Counted from the stretch's first letter, positions 1 through 11,419 are shown. The stretch is DNA of 64,000 nucleotides from Desulfamplus sp. (GCA_015232555.1 JADFZJ010000007.1:24731-88730), one strand, 5' to 3'. The notes: a model not told the origin generated them from the sequence alone. Numbers and translations are program-made.

Positions 1-1
1 T

Positions 2-2479
2 CTAAATTCGGGAAATATTTCAAACTCTGCAAATATTCCAAATTCAGTAAAACTCACTGATCTTGAAAAAGAGTGGATAAAGGCACATCCAGTAATTCGC
101 CTTGCACCTGATCCTGAGTTTCAGCCGATTGAATTTTTTGATGAAAATGGCAATTATACAGGTATTGGTGCTGATTATGTGAGGCTGATCGAGCAGAAAC
201 TTGGTATAAAGTTTCAAATTGTCCGTTGTAAAAATTGGGATGAGGTAATTGAACAGGCAAAAAACAGAGAAGTTGATGTCTTAGGAAATGCTGTCAAAAC
301 TCCTCAACGAGAGGAGTATTTGCTCTTTCCCACACCTTATCTCAAAATACCGTCAGTTATTATTGTCAGAAATAAGGTTACTGCAAATCTCACTTTTGAG
401 ATGTTAAAAGGTATGAATGTTGTAATGGTCTCCGGCTATGGCTATGTTGATCTTCTCCGCAATAAATATCCTGAAATTAATATCGAACTTCTTCCTGATC
501 TTAAATCCGCATTAAGAAAAGTCTCTTTTGGTATGGCAGATGCCTTTGTAGGTGATCTTGCCACAGCAAGTTTTTATATAGAATCAGAAGGTATCTCAAA
601 TTTAAGACTTGCTGGAGAGACTGAACCACCAAACATTTCAGGTTTTGCTGTCCGCTCTGACTGGCTTGCACTGAGCGAGATTTTAGAAAAAGGTATAGCT
701 CTTTTAACTGAAGAGGAGCAGAAGGAAATTTTCAGCAGATGGATCCGTTTAGGACCAGAACCCGGGGTTACAATGGCTCAACTCAAAAAGATAATCCTGA
801 TAATAATTAGTATTGTGTTCATTATTATTGTTATATTTTTGTTCTGGAACCGAATGTTGCAAAGTGTAGTAAGACTTAAAACCGAAGATTTAAGAAAAGA
901 GATTGAAGAGCGTAAACATGCAGAAAGTGCACTTATAAAGAGCGAAGCTCATCTTAGGGCACTAATTAAAACAATTCCCGATCTTGTGTGGTTTAAAGAT
1001 ATTGACGGAATTTACCTTGCCTGTAATCTGAAGTTTGAAAATTTTGTAAATATGGAAGAGAAAGATGTTATAGGAAAAACTGATTACGATTTGGTACCAA
1101 AAGAGATGGCAGATATATATAGAAGAGACGATAAGATATCTATGGAACAGAGAACTATATTTATACGAGAAGAACAACTTACATACCATGATGGACATAC
1201 TGAAATTGTCGAAACTATAAAGACGCCTTTTTACGGAAGCGATGGGCATGTTATCGGAGTGCTTGGAATTGCCCGTGATATAACAGAGCGAAAAAAGGCA
1301 GAGGAGGAGAGACAGAAACTTCAAGAGCAGCTTTTTCAAGCTCGAAAGATGGACGCTATAGGTCATCTTGCAGGTGGAGTTGCCCACGATTTTAATAACA
1401 TGCTGTCAATAATTATAGGGCGAACAGAATTGGCAAGATTAAGTATATCTGTCTCTGATCCGCTTTATAATTCTCTGTTTGAAATAGAATCTGTAGCTAA
1501 ACGTTCTGCTGATCTGACTAATCAACTTCTTGCTTTTGCACGAAAACAGACAATAGCTCCTCAAGTAATCAATCTTAATAACTCTATTGAAGAAATGCTA
1601 AATATGTTGAGACGGCTTATAGGCGAAGATATTGAGTTTGTTTGGAGACCTTTTTCTGAGTTGTTTTTAGTAAAAATGGATACTGCCCAGCTTGACCAAG
1701 TTTTTGCCAATCTCATTATTAATGCAAGAGATGCTATAATAAACGGTGGTGGTAAAATCATTATAGAGACCAATAACGTAATAGTTGATAATAGTTACTG
1801 TGAATTAAATTCTTGCTCTATACCAGGTGAGTATGTCGTTATGGCAGTGAGCGACAACGGCTGTGGTATGGATAAAAAGACTTTGGATAATATTTTTGAA
1901 CCATTTTTCACAACTAAAGAGCTTGGCAAAGGGACAGGTCTTGGACTTGCAACAATATACGGTATTGTTAAACAGAACGGTGGTTTCATAAATGTTTATA
2001 GCGAATTGGGGAGCGGAACTACTTTTAGAATATACCTGCCTCGAATTTATGATGAAGAAAATCAAAGAGAGCTTGCTTCATATGAAATTGTTGATAAAGA
2101 GGCAATGGGCGGAACTGAGACCATACTGCTGGTAGAGGATGAATCAGCAATCTTAGAAGTCAGCCAAGTAATGCTTGAGATGCTGGGGTATAACGTAATT
2201 GCTGCTGATCGACCTGACGAAGCTATTCGTTTAGCAAACGACTACAAAGGAGAAATTGATCTGCTGATTACTGACGTTATAATGCCTGAAATGAACGGTC
2301 AGGAGGTTGCCAATAAACTTCGCTCTATTTTTCCAGACATCAAACTTATGTTCATGTCTGGTTACACTGCCAATGTTATATCTCATCATGGGGTTCTTGA
2401 TAGTGGAGTAAATTTTATCCAAAAACCCTTCTCTATGAAAGAACTCGCAGAAAAGGTAAGATGGACAATATTGACTTAG
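2..2479 (+). CDS. Hybrid sensor histidine kinase, 5' end outside window (SBP_bac_3-like domain, TM, PAS, HisKA/HATPase, receiver)
   Basis: Frame is open from nt 2 (...LEKEWIKAHPVIRLAPDPEFQPIEFFDENGNYTGIGADYV), so the listed start at 179 is internal; GGVAHDFNNMLSIIIG H-box, DNGCGMD, GKGTGLGLA, receiver LLITDVIMPEMNG. Confidence 0.9.
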   Translation, partial: LNSGNISNSANIPNSVKLTDLEKEWIKAHPVIRLAPDPEFQPIEFFDENGNYTGIGADYVRLIEQKLGIKFQIVRCKNWDEVIEQAKNREVDVLGNAVKTPQREEYLLFPTPYLKIPSVIIVRNKVTANLTFEMLKGMNVVMVSGYGYVDLLRNKYPEINIELLPDLKSALRKVSFGMADAFVGDLATASFYIESEGISNLRLAGETEPPNISGFAVRSDWLALSEILEKGIALLTEEEQKEIFSRWIRLGPEPGVTMAQLKKIILIIISIVFIIIVIFLFWNRMLQSVVRLKTEDLRKEIEERKHAESALIKSEAHLRALIKTIPDLVWFKDIDGIYLACNLKFENFVNMEEKDVIGKTDYDLVPKEMADIYRRDDKISMEQRTIFIREEQLTYHDGHTEIVETIKTPFYGSDGHVIGVLGIARDITERKKAEEERQKLQEQLFQARKMDAIGHLAGGVAHDFNNMLSIIIGRTELARLSISVSDPLYNSLFEIESVAKRSADLTNQLLAFARKQTIAPQVINLNNSIEEMLNMLRRLIGEDIEFVWRPFSELFLVKMDTAQLDQVFANLIINARDAIINGGGKIIIETNNVIVDNSYCELNSCSIPGEYVVMAVSDNGCGMDKKTLDNIFEPFFTTKELGKGTGLGLATIYGIVKQNGGFINVYSELGSGTTFRIYLPRIYDEENQRELASYEIVDKEAMGGTETILLVEDESAILEVSQVMLEMLGYNVIAADRPDEAIRLANDYKGEIDLLITDVIMPEMNGQEVANKLRSIFPDIKLMFMSGYTANVISHHGVLDSGVNFIQKPFSMKELAEKVRWTILT

Positions 2480-4752
2480 AAAAGAGCAGGCGGAAAAAAG
2501 AGCTGATAATGATAGCTGTTATTTTGCTCACTGTTTCTCTTCTCACCTTTGCTGAAATGAAGATAACTGGTCTTGGTGAGGCTATTCCTGTATCAAATGC
2601 TGTGTTGATGTTTATTCTTATCAACACCAACCTTTTACTCCTGCTTGCCCTTATTCTCCTTGTATTCAGAAATTTAGCCAAACTATACTATGAAAAAAAG
2701 AGCAAAATACTTGGAAGTAAATTTAAAACAAAATTAGTTGCTGCATTTATAACTCTCTCACTTGTTCCAACAAGTGTTCTCTTTTTTTTCTCCATCCATT
2801 TTATCTCAACAAGTCTTGCATTCTGGTTCAATGCTCCTGTAGAGCAGGCACTTGTGAACTCTCTATCAGTGGGGAGGCTTCTTTACAAACATTTAGAAAA
2901 TAAAAATATCTATTTTGCAGAACGGGCTGTAGAGCATATAGATACGGACAATTTTTTATCTCCTGATAAGAAAGATACCTTGAATCTTTATGGCGATGTA
3001 CTCCGCCGAACCTTTGATCTTCATGCTCTGGAGATATATAAAAAAGATGGCAGCCGTGTAATTGTATCACTCTCGCCCGATATTGCTACGCTTGATCCTA
3101 TGACTACTGATGCTCTTATGCAGGTTGATCCTTTGACTGGCACAAAAACATTTTCCGAGCATATACCTACAGGCGAGATAATCAAAACAGTTGCGATCAT
3201 ACCTTCAGGTTCTACTGTTGAAAAGGCTCGTGCATTTCTCGTTGCTTCTGCACTAATCTCTTCTGAACTCTCCTCTCATCTTGCATCTATATCCAAAGGG
3301 GTGGAGGAGTATCAGCAGCTTACTATGATTAAAAAACCTGTGCAGTTATCAAATTATATTGCTCTTTCCATAGTTGCACTTTTAGTCGTCTTTTGTGCCA
3401 TCTGGTTTGGATTTCATCTTGCAAAATCAATTACCATTCCAATTATGAAATTTGCAGAAGGCACTCAAAGGGTAACTCAAGGAGATTTGAGTTATACCAT
3501 AGATTTTGAAGGGGATGACGAAATCGCAACGCTTGTTGACTCGTTTAACTCCATGACAAGAGAGCTTGCAAGCGGCAGGGCAAAACTTGCAGAGTCAAAG
3601 AAGATGGTGGAAAAACAGAATGAAGAGATTGAGAAGAGCAGGCAGTACATGGAGATTGTATTAAGAAACATATCTGCTGGTGTAATCTCTGTTGACCGTG
3701 ACGGAATTATTACAACCATAAACAAAGCTGCTGAAAAGATGCTTAACATCATCAGCGAAAATATACTTAACCGCCACTATCGGGAGACCTTAAAAGATGA
3801 ACTTTTAGAGTTAGCTGAAAAAATTTATAGGGAGATACCATCTTCATTAAATCATGTTCAGCTTCCTCTCACTTTTACAATAAACGGCTCCCCAAGATAT
3901 TTTCTTGCACATTTCACGGCTTTAAGGGCTGAAGGTTTAGATAATAAGCAGCAACGCCCCCATGATGCTGATGTAATTAATAGCGGAAGTAATACAGAAA
4001 ACAGTAACAGGCTGAATGTAGATGCAAATACAGTAGAGATCGTAGGCACAGTAATGGTGTTTGATGATGTAACGGAACTTGAAAAAGCACAGCGTATTGT
4101 GGCATGGCGTGAAGTCGCCCGCCGTATTGCCCATGAGGTTAAAAATCCTCTTACACCCATAAAGCTGTCAGCCCAGAGGTTAAAACGGAAATACTCGAAA
4201 ATTATTCAAGAGGATGTTTTTGATCAATGTACAGAGACAATTGTTGAGCACGTTGATCTTATCAGAAATCTTGTGAACGAATTTTCAACCTTTGCAAAAT
4301 TTCCTGATACAAGGATGGTTTCAGCAAGAATAGAGACTATTATTCAAGAGACTATTGCCCTTTATAAGGAGGGACTTGAGAATGTGGATATACAATTTTC
4401 ATATCCATCTGATCTTCCAGAGCTTCAACTTGATCGCCAGCAGATGAAACAGGCATTTATAAATCTTTTTGACAATGCTGTTGCTGCACTAAATAAACAT
4501 GGCACAATCAACATTGATATTACTTATGACCGTATCTTGAAATTTGTAAGAATTGAGATGGCTGATAATGGAAAAGGTATTTCAGATAACGAAAAGACAA
4601 GGCTGTTTGAGCCTTATTTCTCGACTAAAAAGTCAGGCATGGGTTTAGGTCTTGCTATTGTAAACTCAATCATTACCGATCATAAGGGGATGATAAGGGT
4701 TCAAGATAATAAACCCACAGGTGCAAAGTTTATTATAGAGCTGCCTGTCTAA
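2461..4752 (+). CDS. NtrY-like sensor histidine kinase (TM, HAMP, PAS, HisKA, HATPase)
   Basis: RIAHEVKNPLTPIKLSAQRL H-box, DNGKGIS, GMGLGLAIV; overlaps preceding CDS by 19 nt. Confidence 0.88.
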   Translation: MDNIDLEKSRRKKELIMIAVILLTVSLLTFAEMKITGLGEAIPVSNAVLMFILINTNLLLLLALILLVFRNLAKLYYEKKSKILGSKFKTKLVAAFITLSLVPTSVLFFFSIHFISTSLAFWFNAPVEQALVNSLSVGRLLYKHLENKNIYFAERAVEHIDTDNFLSPDKKDTLNLYGDVLRRTFDLHALEIYKKDGSRVIVSLSPDIATLDPMTTDALMQVDPLTGTKTFSEHIPTGEIIKTVAIIPSGSTVEKARAFLVASALISSELSSHLASISKGVEEYQQLTMIKKPVQLSNYIALSIVALLVVFCAIWFGFHLAKSITIPIMKFAEGTQRVTQGDLSYTIDFEGDDEIATLVDSFNSMTRELASGRAKLAESKKMVEKQNEEIEKSRQYMEIVLRNISAGVISVDRDGIITTINKAAEKMLNIISENILNRHYRETLKDELLELAEKIYREIPSSLNHVQLPLTFTINGSPRYFLAHFTALRAEGLDNKQQRPHDADVINSGSNTENSNRLNVDANTVEIVGTVMVFDDVTELEKAQRIVAWREVARRIAHEVKNPLTPIKLSAQRLKRKYSKIIQEDVFDQCTETIVEHVDLIRNLVNEFSTFAKFPDTRMVSARIETIIQETIALYKEGLENVDIQFSYPSDLPELQLDRQQMKQAFINLFDNAVAALNKHGTINIDITYDRILKFVRIEMADNGKGISDNEKTRLFEPYFSTKKSGMGLGLAIVNSIITDHKGMIRVQDNKPTGAKFIIELPV

Positions 4753-4806
4753 GAGGAAATATTTAAGAGACGTTTATTCTTTACAATCTTATAACTGCTT
4801 CCACTA

Positions 4807-5457
4807 TCAAAAACTTAACTTTTCAAAATCCTCTTTTTTACAAAGACACAAAATAATAGAATCCGGCTCTATCTTTGAGTCAGGGTCAGGCATCAATCTC
4901 ATGGTGTCTGTTAAGATATTTTTCATAGAGAGTATTTCAATATGATACTTTTTACGAAATCCAATCTCTTTGATTGTTTTACCGCTGAGTTTATCAGGCA
5001 AGGCAATTTCAAAGATACCGTATTCAGGTGCAAGTGGAATATATTCAATAAGATTTGGTGAGCTTAGTCGCTCTGCTAACCTCTCACCAGCCATCTTTTC
5101 AGGATTGATAATTTCAGTTGCACCTATTTTTTGATATAGTATTGCCTGAATCTCATTCACTGCTTTTACGATAATGTTTTTTATTCCGATTTTCTTTAAA
5201 TGGTAAATTGCAAGACTGTTTGCTTCAATTGTCTCACCGAGATTTAGTATAACAGTATCTATGTTTCCATTAAGATACTCTTTAAGATATTCACCTGTTT
5301 TTACATCATGCACTATGGCATTAGTTACCAAATCCTTAATCGCTTCGATTCTACTGCTGTCAGAATCAATAACTAAAACTTCATGACCTTTACGAGCAAG
5401 AGATACGGCAAGGCTGAATCCAAAATTACCCAACCCTATAACTGCAAATTGACGCAT
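4807..5457 (-). CDS. TrkA/KtrA-type K+ uptake regulatory protein (RCK_N, RCK_C)
   Basis: MRQFAVIGLGNFGFSLAVSLARKGHEVLVIDSD Rossmann N-terminus; beside a TrkH/KtrB gene. Confidence 0.9.
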   Translation of the reverse strand: MRQFAVIGLGNFGFSLAVSLARKGHEVLVIDSDSSRIEAIKDLVTNAIVHDVKTGEYLKEYLNGNIDTVILNLGETIEANSLAIYHLKKIGIKNIIVKAVNEIQAILYQKIGATEIINPEKMAGERLAERLSSPNLIEYIPLAPEYGIFEIALPDKLSGKTIKEIGFRKKYHIEILSMKNILTDTMRLMPDPDSKIEPDSIILCLCKKEDFEKLSF

Positions 5458-5572
5458 AAAAAAACTCCTTAATTTCTGTTATTTTCATAAAAAACTCAGA
5501 AAACATAATGAACCCGTTGAACTTCATAATATCACAAAAGCTAAGAAAACAATGGCATTTAAAAACAACCTT

Positions 5573-6934
5573 TTATCCTACATAAATATCACCAATAGGA
5601 TATTGATATTTATCTTTCTGTTGTTTAAACAATGAAAGCCCAACAGATAGACCTATTCCTAAAGGACCTATTCGTCCAATGAGCATAGTAATGATAATAA
5701 CCCATTTCCCAATAAAGGTCAGATTTGCGGTGATGCCTGTAGAAAGCCCAACAGTACCCAATGCAGAACCGACTTCAAATAAAACTTGAATAAATGTTCC
5801 GCTTTTCGTAGCTGATAATACAAGAGTTGCTATAAACATCCACAAGCCTGACAGAAGTCCTATGGCTAAAGAGTGTCTAATAACTTCTGAACTTACACGC
5901 CGCTTGAATATGTTGACCTCCTCTTTTTGTTTTAATACAGAATAGAGCAAAGAGAGCAACACGCCAAATGTGGGTATTTTAATACCGCCTCCTGTGCTTC
6001 CAGAACCAGAGCCAATAAACATCAAGCCAGTAAGCAGAAACAGGCTTGTCTCGCTCATTTTTCCTATATCAATCGTATTGAACCCTGTTGTACTGACAGC
6101 AGTCAAAACCTGGAAACTTGAGTTGAGCGTTTTTTCTTTAAATGACAAGTCAGAATCTCCATATTCCGCAAAATAGACTATTAGTGTCCCAGTGACAGAA
6201 AGAGCTATGGTTATAAAATAAACTAATTTGCTGTGTACCGATAATGTATTAGGTCTCTTTTTTTTTATTGTATTATAAATATACTCAAAACTGTCAAAAA
6301 CAACACAGAATCCTATACATCCCGCTATGCAGATCAAATTTACAATAATATGTAGTAATATATTATTGTTATATCTGACAAAACTATCTACATAAATTGA
6401 AAAACCTGCCGTATTAAATGCAGAAATAGAGTGAAATATGGCGGAATATATAGCCTCAGATAGTGGGAAATCTTTAGAAAGATAAAACGCTAATAAAATA
6501 GCACCAACCAATTCTGTTATAAACGTATATGCTATAATAAATATAGTAAATTTCGTTACCTCAACCGTAAAAGGTCGCTTGACTGACTCACGAAGCAGTA
6601 ATGTACTTTTCATGGAAAGCTCGTTTCCTAAAAGTAGAACAAAGAAGACAAAGAAGAGCATGTATCCAAGTCCACCTATCTGGATAAGTATCATAATCAC
6701 AATCTGTCCGAACATACTATAGTAAGAACCTGTATCCACAACAATCAGTCCTGTAGTAGTGACGGCAGAAGAGGCAGTAAACACGGCATCAGTGAATGGA
6801 GTCATTTCACCTGAACAGGACGAAACAGGCAGAGATAATAAAATACCGCCGATAAGACTTATCAGAATAAATCCTACTGATAAAATCTGAATCGGAGGTC
6901 GTCTGTTCAATTTTATAATACGACTTATATTCAT
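5573..6934 (-). CDS. TrkH/KtrB family potassium transporter
   Basis: Multi-TM; selectivity-filter-like segments SSAVTTTGL, SAFNTAGFS, TAVSTTGFNT, SALGTVGLSTG. Confidence 0.9.
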   Translation of the reverse strand: MNISRIIKLNRRPPIQILSVGFILISLIGGILLSLPVSSCSGEMTPFTDAVFTASSAVTTTGLIVVDTGSYYSMFGQIVIMILIQIGGLGYMLFFVFFVLLLGNELSMKSTLLLRESVKRPFTVEVTKFTIFIIAYTFITELVGAILLAFYLSKDFPLSEAIYSAIFHSISAFNTAGFSIYVDSFVRYNNNILLHIIVNLICIAGCIGFCVVFDSFEYIYNTIKKKRPNTLSVHSKLVYFITIALSVTGTLIVYFAEYGDSDLSFKEKTLNSSFQVLTAVSTTGFNTIDIGKMSETSLFLLTGLMFIGSGSGSTGGGIKIPTFGVLLSLLYSVLKQKEEVNIFKRRVSSEVIRHSLAIGLLSGLWMFIATLVLSATKSGTFIQVLFEVGSALGTVGLSTGITANLTFIGKWVIIITMLIGRIGPLGIGLSVGLSLFKQQKDKYQYPIGDIYVG

Positions 6935-7042
6935 TTTGTTCGGTTTCCTTTATTTTAGCTGTTTTATCAGAATAGCCTAAGTTGTGGTGTGAGAGAGCGA
7001 ACAACTCAACTGTTAGATAAAAGAATATCTGTAAATTAAATC

Positions 7043-8590
7043 TTAATTATAAATTGGAAGAGTAAAGGTAAAAGTGCTTCCACTCCCAGACTCAGATTCC
7101 ACCCAGATAGTTCCGCCATGAGCACGCACAATCTCTTTGCAGATCGCAAGCCCTAATCCCGATCCTCCAGTAGAACGCTCTTTTACCTGAACAAACTTCT
7201 GGAAAATTTTTGTCTGGTATTCATGAGGAATGCCGGGTCCATTATCACGAACAGAGATATGAATATTTCTACCCATTCTGGCTGCCATAAGTTCAATGAT
7301 GCCACCTTCTTGAACATATCGAAGTGCGTTTGATATAAGATTACTAAGTACCCATGTGATTTTATTAGCATCTGCACGGACATTTGGAAGAACAGCATCA
7401 GTATCAGTTAAAAATTCCTTACAAACAGCCAGAGTAACCCGCTTTATCTCACTCTGCCCTTTGAAAATAGCCTGAACGTGCTGAAAAAGTGTATTAACAG
7501 GAACGCTTTCAAACTCCATTTTTATATTACCGCTTTCACTTTTAGAGAGTTCAAGAAGGTCATTAACAAGAACTTTCATTCTATCTATCTCCTCTTGAGT
7601 AACCTTGAGAAGTTCCTGCTCTTTTTCAGCAAGGGAATCAATAGCATGTTCCATAAGCAGATCAACACTCATACCCATACTGGTCAGTGGAGTTCTTAAT
7701 TCATGTGATACTGCCATGATAAATTCATTCTTCATACGTTCCACTTCTTTGTTTATTGTCATCTCATTGTAATCTTTAAGCTGTGAAGCCATAATGTTGA
7801 ACTCTCCTGCAAGTGTTCCAAGCTCATCTATAGTCTCAACGGGCACCTGAACCTCATAGTTACCGGAAGATATTTTCCTTGACGCATCTATTAATTGCCT
7901 GACAGGTCTGACAATGCGTTCCGAGATAAACAGGCTGAAACTCAATGCAATAATAAATGCGGAAAGAGCCACAAATACGGTTGACCAGATGGCACGATCT
8001 GCAACCTGTTCTGCTCTGACGCTTGCTGAATACATTGTCTTTTCATTCAGATTAAGAAGCTGTGTGCAGGTATCACGGATTTGAATAAACAGGGGATAAA
8101 CAGAATTCTTGTATAGCTTCAGTGCAGCAGTCAAAGAAGATGTGTCTATCTCCTTAAGTTCAGTTATTTTTGAATATAGTTGTCGATATGATTCATAATC
8201 TGTATCAATGGAATGAACAAGCTCGGATTCACCGTTAATCGTGATGTTTCCTTTTGCCCGTTCTAACCATTGAAGAAAATTGGCATCATTTTGACGAAAC
8301 TGTGCTATCCCCATTTTACTATCACCAAGAAAGGTGAGCAGCATTGCACTGTCTTGCCGTTCAAGGGAGTTGAGCATATTGTGAGCTGCTAAAATACTTC
8401 TGTAGTTTTCGTGTAAAATGGCATCACTTGCTTTTCCTAAAGAGACAAGATTGATAACTCCCCATGCAACCACAAAACCCATAAGGGCAAACGCGACACC
8501 ATAACCAAGAAGTATTTTTTTCTTAAGAGCCTGTTTAAAAATTATTTGTAACATGTAAAAATCTTTCCTCACGAACCAATATAGAGCCAA
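7043..8590 (-). CDS. HAMP-containing sensor histidine kinase (KinB-like); start may be the internal ATG at about 8554
   Basis: HAMP, MAVSHELRTPLTSM H-box, DNGPGIP, GGSGLGLAICKEIV. Confidence 0.88.
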   Translation of the reverse strand: MALYWFVRKDFYMLQIIFKQALKKKILLGYGVAFALMGFVVAWGVINLVSLGKASDAILHENYRSILAAHNMLNSLERQDSAMLLTFLGDSKMGIAQFRQNDANFLQWLERAKGNITINGESELVHSIDTDYESYRQLYSKITELKEIDTSSLTAALKLYKNSVYPLFIQIRDTCTQLLNLNEKTMYSASVRAEQVADRAIWSTVFVALSAFIIALSFSLFISERIVRPVRQLIDASRKISSGNYEVQVPVETIDELGTLAGEFNIMASQLKDYNEMTINKEVERMKNEFIMAVSHELRTPLTSMGMSVDLLMEHAIDSLAEKEQELLKVTQEEIDRMKVLVNDLLELSKSESGNIKMEFESVPVNTLFQHVQAIFKGQSEIKRVTLAVCKEFLTDTDAVLPNVRADANKITWVLSNLISNALRYVQEGGIIELMAARMGRNIHISVRDNGPGIPHEYQTKIFQKFVQVKERSTGGSGLGLAICKEIVRAHGGTIWVESESGSGSTFTFTLPIYN

Positions 8591-8745
8591 AAGAGCCTTT
8601 TGTGACTCAAGCAGATTCTACACAGTAATCCATTAAGACGGACAAGGTTGCAATATAAAGACTTCATTTGAGCAAACATGTTAAAAATTGTGATTACTTG
8701 CAAAGCAAACTGAGGGTTACAATTAATTTTTAAACAGGCTCTAAG
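8522..8745. repeat. About 30-bp inverted repeat pair bounding about 224 bp (MITE-like)
   Basis: CTTAAGAGCCTGTTTAAAAATTATTTGTAAC at 8522-8552 against GTTACAATTAATTTTTAAACAGGCTCTAAG at 8716-8745; core shared with the 26-nt palindrome. Confidence 0.7.
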
Positions 8746-9155
8746 AGTCATTAAACCCATCCTGAATTATATTATGTCAGAACAACTCACTATTTGTAAT
8801 CTGTTCTGATAACAACACCTATGCCATTATTAGCAATACCCATGCCATAGAGTTTTAACACAAAATAACTGCTTGCTATAAATAGAAATCAAGAAAAAGA
8901 TACTGATAATTTATTGTTTTTTTAAATAATACTTTGTAGTTGGGGATTAGGGAATTAGATAAATATAGGGTTATGAGCGTAGAGTTATATATAGTAGCTG
9001 CACGAAAGATTGCATATTGCAGTAAGAGGGGGGGATTTACCTTGCATTATGCAAGGTTCAAAAAGAAGCAACTTAATTGGTAACAGAAGATAGAAGAATT
9101 TGATACCAGAAGGTGGGAAGATTAAACAGTCAAATATATAGCTATTAATCACCAC

Positions 9156-10520
9156 TCATATACCATAAATCTTTCTTCTTCTCCATAAGGTAGCCTGATC
9201 AATACCGAGAATCTCTGCTGCCTCTTGGATTGATGAAGTTCTAGCAAGTAATCTTCTGATGTGCATCTCCTCAATTGCTGCGAGAGCTACAGGATCGCCA
9301 ATTGACGGGCTATTTTGTCTGCTGCCTGAAGGATAAAGTGTGATGTTGTCAGGCAGATCACCTGCACCGATATACCTGCCGCTACCAAGTATTACTGCCC
9401 TCTCAACAGCATTCCTAAGTTCTCGTATATTTCCTGCCCAATTATGCTTTATAAGCATATTTTCTGCTTCTGGTTCAAATCCTAAAAAGTTTTTGTGGTT
9501 CGTACGGCAGAACAAAACCATGAAATCCAGTGCCATAGGAACTATATCTTCAGGGTGTTCTCTCAGAGGGGGAAGTGTAAGTGTTATCACATTAATTCTG
9601 TAAAATAGGTCTTCACGAAACAGCCCTTCAGACACTCGAGCTGCAAGATCAACATTGGTTGCGGTAATGATACGTACATTTGCTTTTCTGGTTGTTGCAT
9701 CACCAAGGCGTTCATACTCTTTATCCTGAATAAAACGCAGTAATTTAGGCTGTAAAGATAGTGCCATATCGCCGATTTCATCTAAAAAAAGAGTTCCTCC
9801 TTCACATGCTGCAATACGACCGAGATTGTCTTTAACCGCACCTGTAAAAGCACCTTTAACATGTCCAAAAAGTTCACTCTCAAGCAGTTCTGATGGAACA
9901 GATGGACATGATACAACTGCAATAGGTTTAGATGCTCTTAGACTCCAGCCATGAATAGCCCTTGCCAACACAGACTTTCCAGTACCGCTCTCTCCCTGAA
10001 TAAGGATAATAGCTTCTGAAGATGCTGCCTTTTTTGCATTTTCTATAACCCTTTGCACCCCTGAATTATGGCTGGTCAGAATATCTGGTGTATCGATACT
10101 CCTAACATTTTCCTTAAGAACAGCAATCTGGTTTTCAAGCTCACGTATTTTTCCTATCTTGTTGGTTAAAAGCCTTATCTGAGCAGGAGTAAAAGGTTTT
10201 TCAATGTAATCGGCAGCTCCCCGCCGCATCGCCTCAACTGCATTTTTAATTGAAGCGTATGCAGTTATTACAACTATTTTTGTCCAGGGAGAGCTTGCAA
10301 GTAGAGGTGATATTAAATCCATTCCACTCTCTTCACCAAGTCTAATATCTATAAGAGCCATATCAAAAGCTCTTTGACGTACTTCATCAAGAGCATCTGC
10401 AGGGTTGCTGACAGAAATAACATGATGTTTTTCTGATGTCAGACAGTATGATAGCGTTCTGCGTATATTGATTTCATCGTCAACCACAAGAATATTTAAA
10501 GTCATATTTTCATTAAGCAT
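9156..10520 (-). CDS. Sigma-54 dependent NtrC/AlgB-family response regulator
   Basis: Receiver, AAA+ ([21 protein letters not shown]), C-terminal Fis-type HTH. Confidence 0.93.
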   Translation of the reverse strand: MLNENMTLNILVVDDEINIRRTLSYCLTSEKHHVISVSNPADALDEVRQRAFDMALIDIRLGEESGMDLISPLLASSPWTKIVVITAYASIKNAVEAMRRGAADYIEKPFTPAQIRLLTNKIGKIRELENQIAVLKENVRSIDTPDILTSHNSGVQRVIENAKKAASSEAIILIQGESGTGKSVLARAIHGWSLRASKPIAVVSCPSVPSELLESELFGHVKGAFTGAVKDNLGRIAACEGGTLFLDEIGDMALSLQPKLLRFIQDKEYERLGDATTRKANVRIITATNVDLAARVSEGLFREDLFYRINVITLTLPPLREHPEDIVPMALDFMVLFCRTNHKNFLGFEPEAENMLIKHNWAGNIRELRNAVERAVILGSGRYIGAGDLPDNITLYPSGSRQNSPSIGDPVALAAIEEMHIRRLLARTSSIQEAAEILGIDQATLWRRRKIYGI

Positions 10521-10540
10521 ATGGAATATTTCAATCGGCT

Positions 10541-11419
10541 TTAAATAAAAAGCCTGTAAAGAGCTTGAGTTCCATCATACTCATAACCCTTTTGGGCAAG
10601 TTTATCATACAGTGATTTTGCAAGCATAAGTCCTGGCAAATCAAGCCCCATCTCCTGTGCAGATTCAATAGCAATACCCATATCCTTGATAAAATGTCTG
10701 ACATAAAAGCCAGGTGCAAAATCGCCTTTTATGATTCGGGGACCTAAGTTATTCAATGTCCAGCTTGCTGCTGCACCAGCTCCAATGCTTCGTAGAACCG
10801 TTTCAGGATCAAGCCCCGATTTTACAGCGTATGCAAGCGATTCGCACAAACCTACCATTCCAGCAGCAATCGATATCTGATTGACCATTTTTGTGTGCTG
10901 ACCGCTGCCAGACTTGCCTTGAAAATGGATATTTTTCCCCATTATCTCAAAAAGCGGCATAACAGCCTCAAAGCTCGCTGTATCGCCTCCTACCATTATA
11001 GAAAGAGCTGCGTTTCTTGCTCCAATATCTCCGCCTGATACAGGTGCATCCAAAGCATGAATCGAACGTTTTTGTGCGGTATCATATATTTTAACAGCAA
11101 GAGAAGGGCTTGATGTTGTCATGTCAATCACTATAGCTTCTGGGGCAGCGTTTTCAATAATACCGTCTGGTCCTAAATAAACCTCTTCAACATCTTTTGG
11201 AAAGCCAACAATTGTTATAATGACATTACATTTTTTTGCAAGCTGTGAGGTTGTATCTTCCCATACCGCACCTTTTTGACATATTAGCTCTGCCTTTGCT
11301 CTGCTGCGGCTGTAAACATGAAGCTCATATCCTGCATTAAGAATATGCCCTGCCATACTGTTACCCATCACTCCAATTCCAATAAATCCAACCACTGTGT
11401 TCTCTGGTGATACTTTCAT
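10541..11419 (-). CDS. NAD(P)-dependent beta-hydroxyacid dehydrogenase (3-hydroxyisobutyrate dehydrogenase / tartronate semialdehyde reductase family)
   Basis: GFIGIGVMGNSMAGHILNAGYELHVYSRS, DAPVSGGDIGA, GSGQHTKMVNQ. Confidence 0.9.
   Translation of the reverse strand: MKVSPENTVVGFIGIGVMGNSMAGHILNAGYELHVYSRSRAKAELICQKGAVWEDTTSQLAKKCNVIITIVGFPKDVEEVYLGPDGIIENAAPEAIVIDMTTSSPSLAVKIYDTAQKRSIHALDAPVSGGDIGARNAALSIMVGGDTASFEAVMPLFEIMGKNIHFQGKSGSGQHTKMVNQISIAAGMVGLCESLAYAVKSGLDPETVLRSIGAGAAASWTLNNLGPRIIKGDFAPGFYVRHFIKDMGIAIESAQEMGLDLPGLMLAKSLYDKLAQKGYEYDGTQALYRLFI

Noticed and set aside
962-1387. Antisense ORFs inside annotated genes (for example 962-1387, 3858-4160, 18456-18776, 37334-37870, 43721-44299)
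   Set aside because: They lie opposite well-supported CDSs and show no recognisable domains; typical shadow ORFs.
8569-8760. ORF 8569-8760 (-) as a real gene
   Set aside because: Lies mainly between the inverted repeats and shows no recognisable family; probably non-coding.
9040-9056. CCTTGCATTATGCAAGG palindrome as an operator or sigma-54 element
   Set aside because: Dyad symmetry is real but no match to a specific regulator site or a -24/-12 promoter could be supported.
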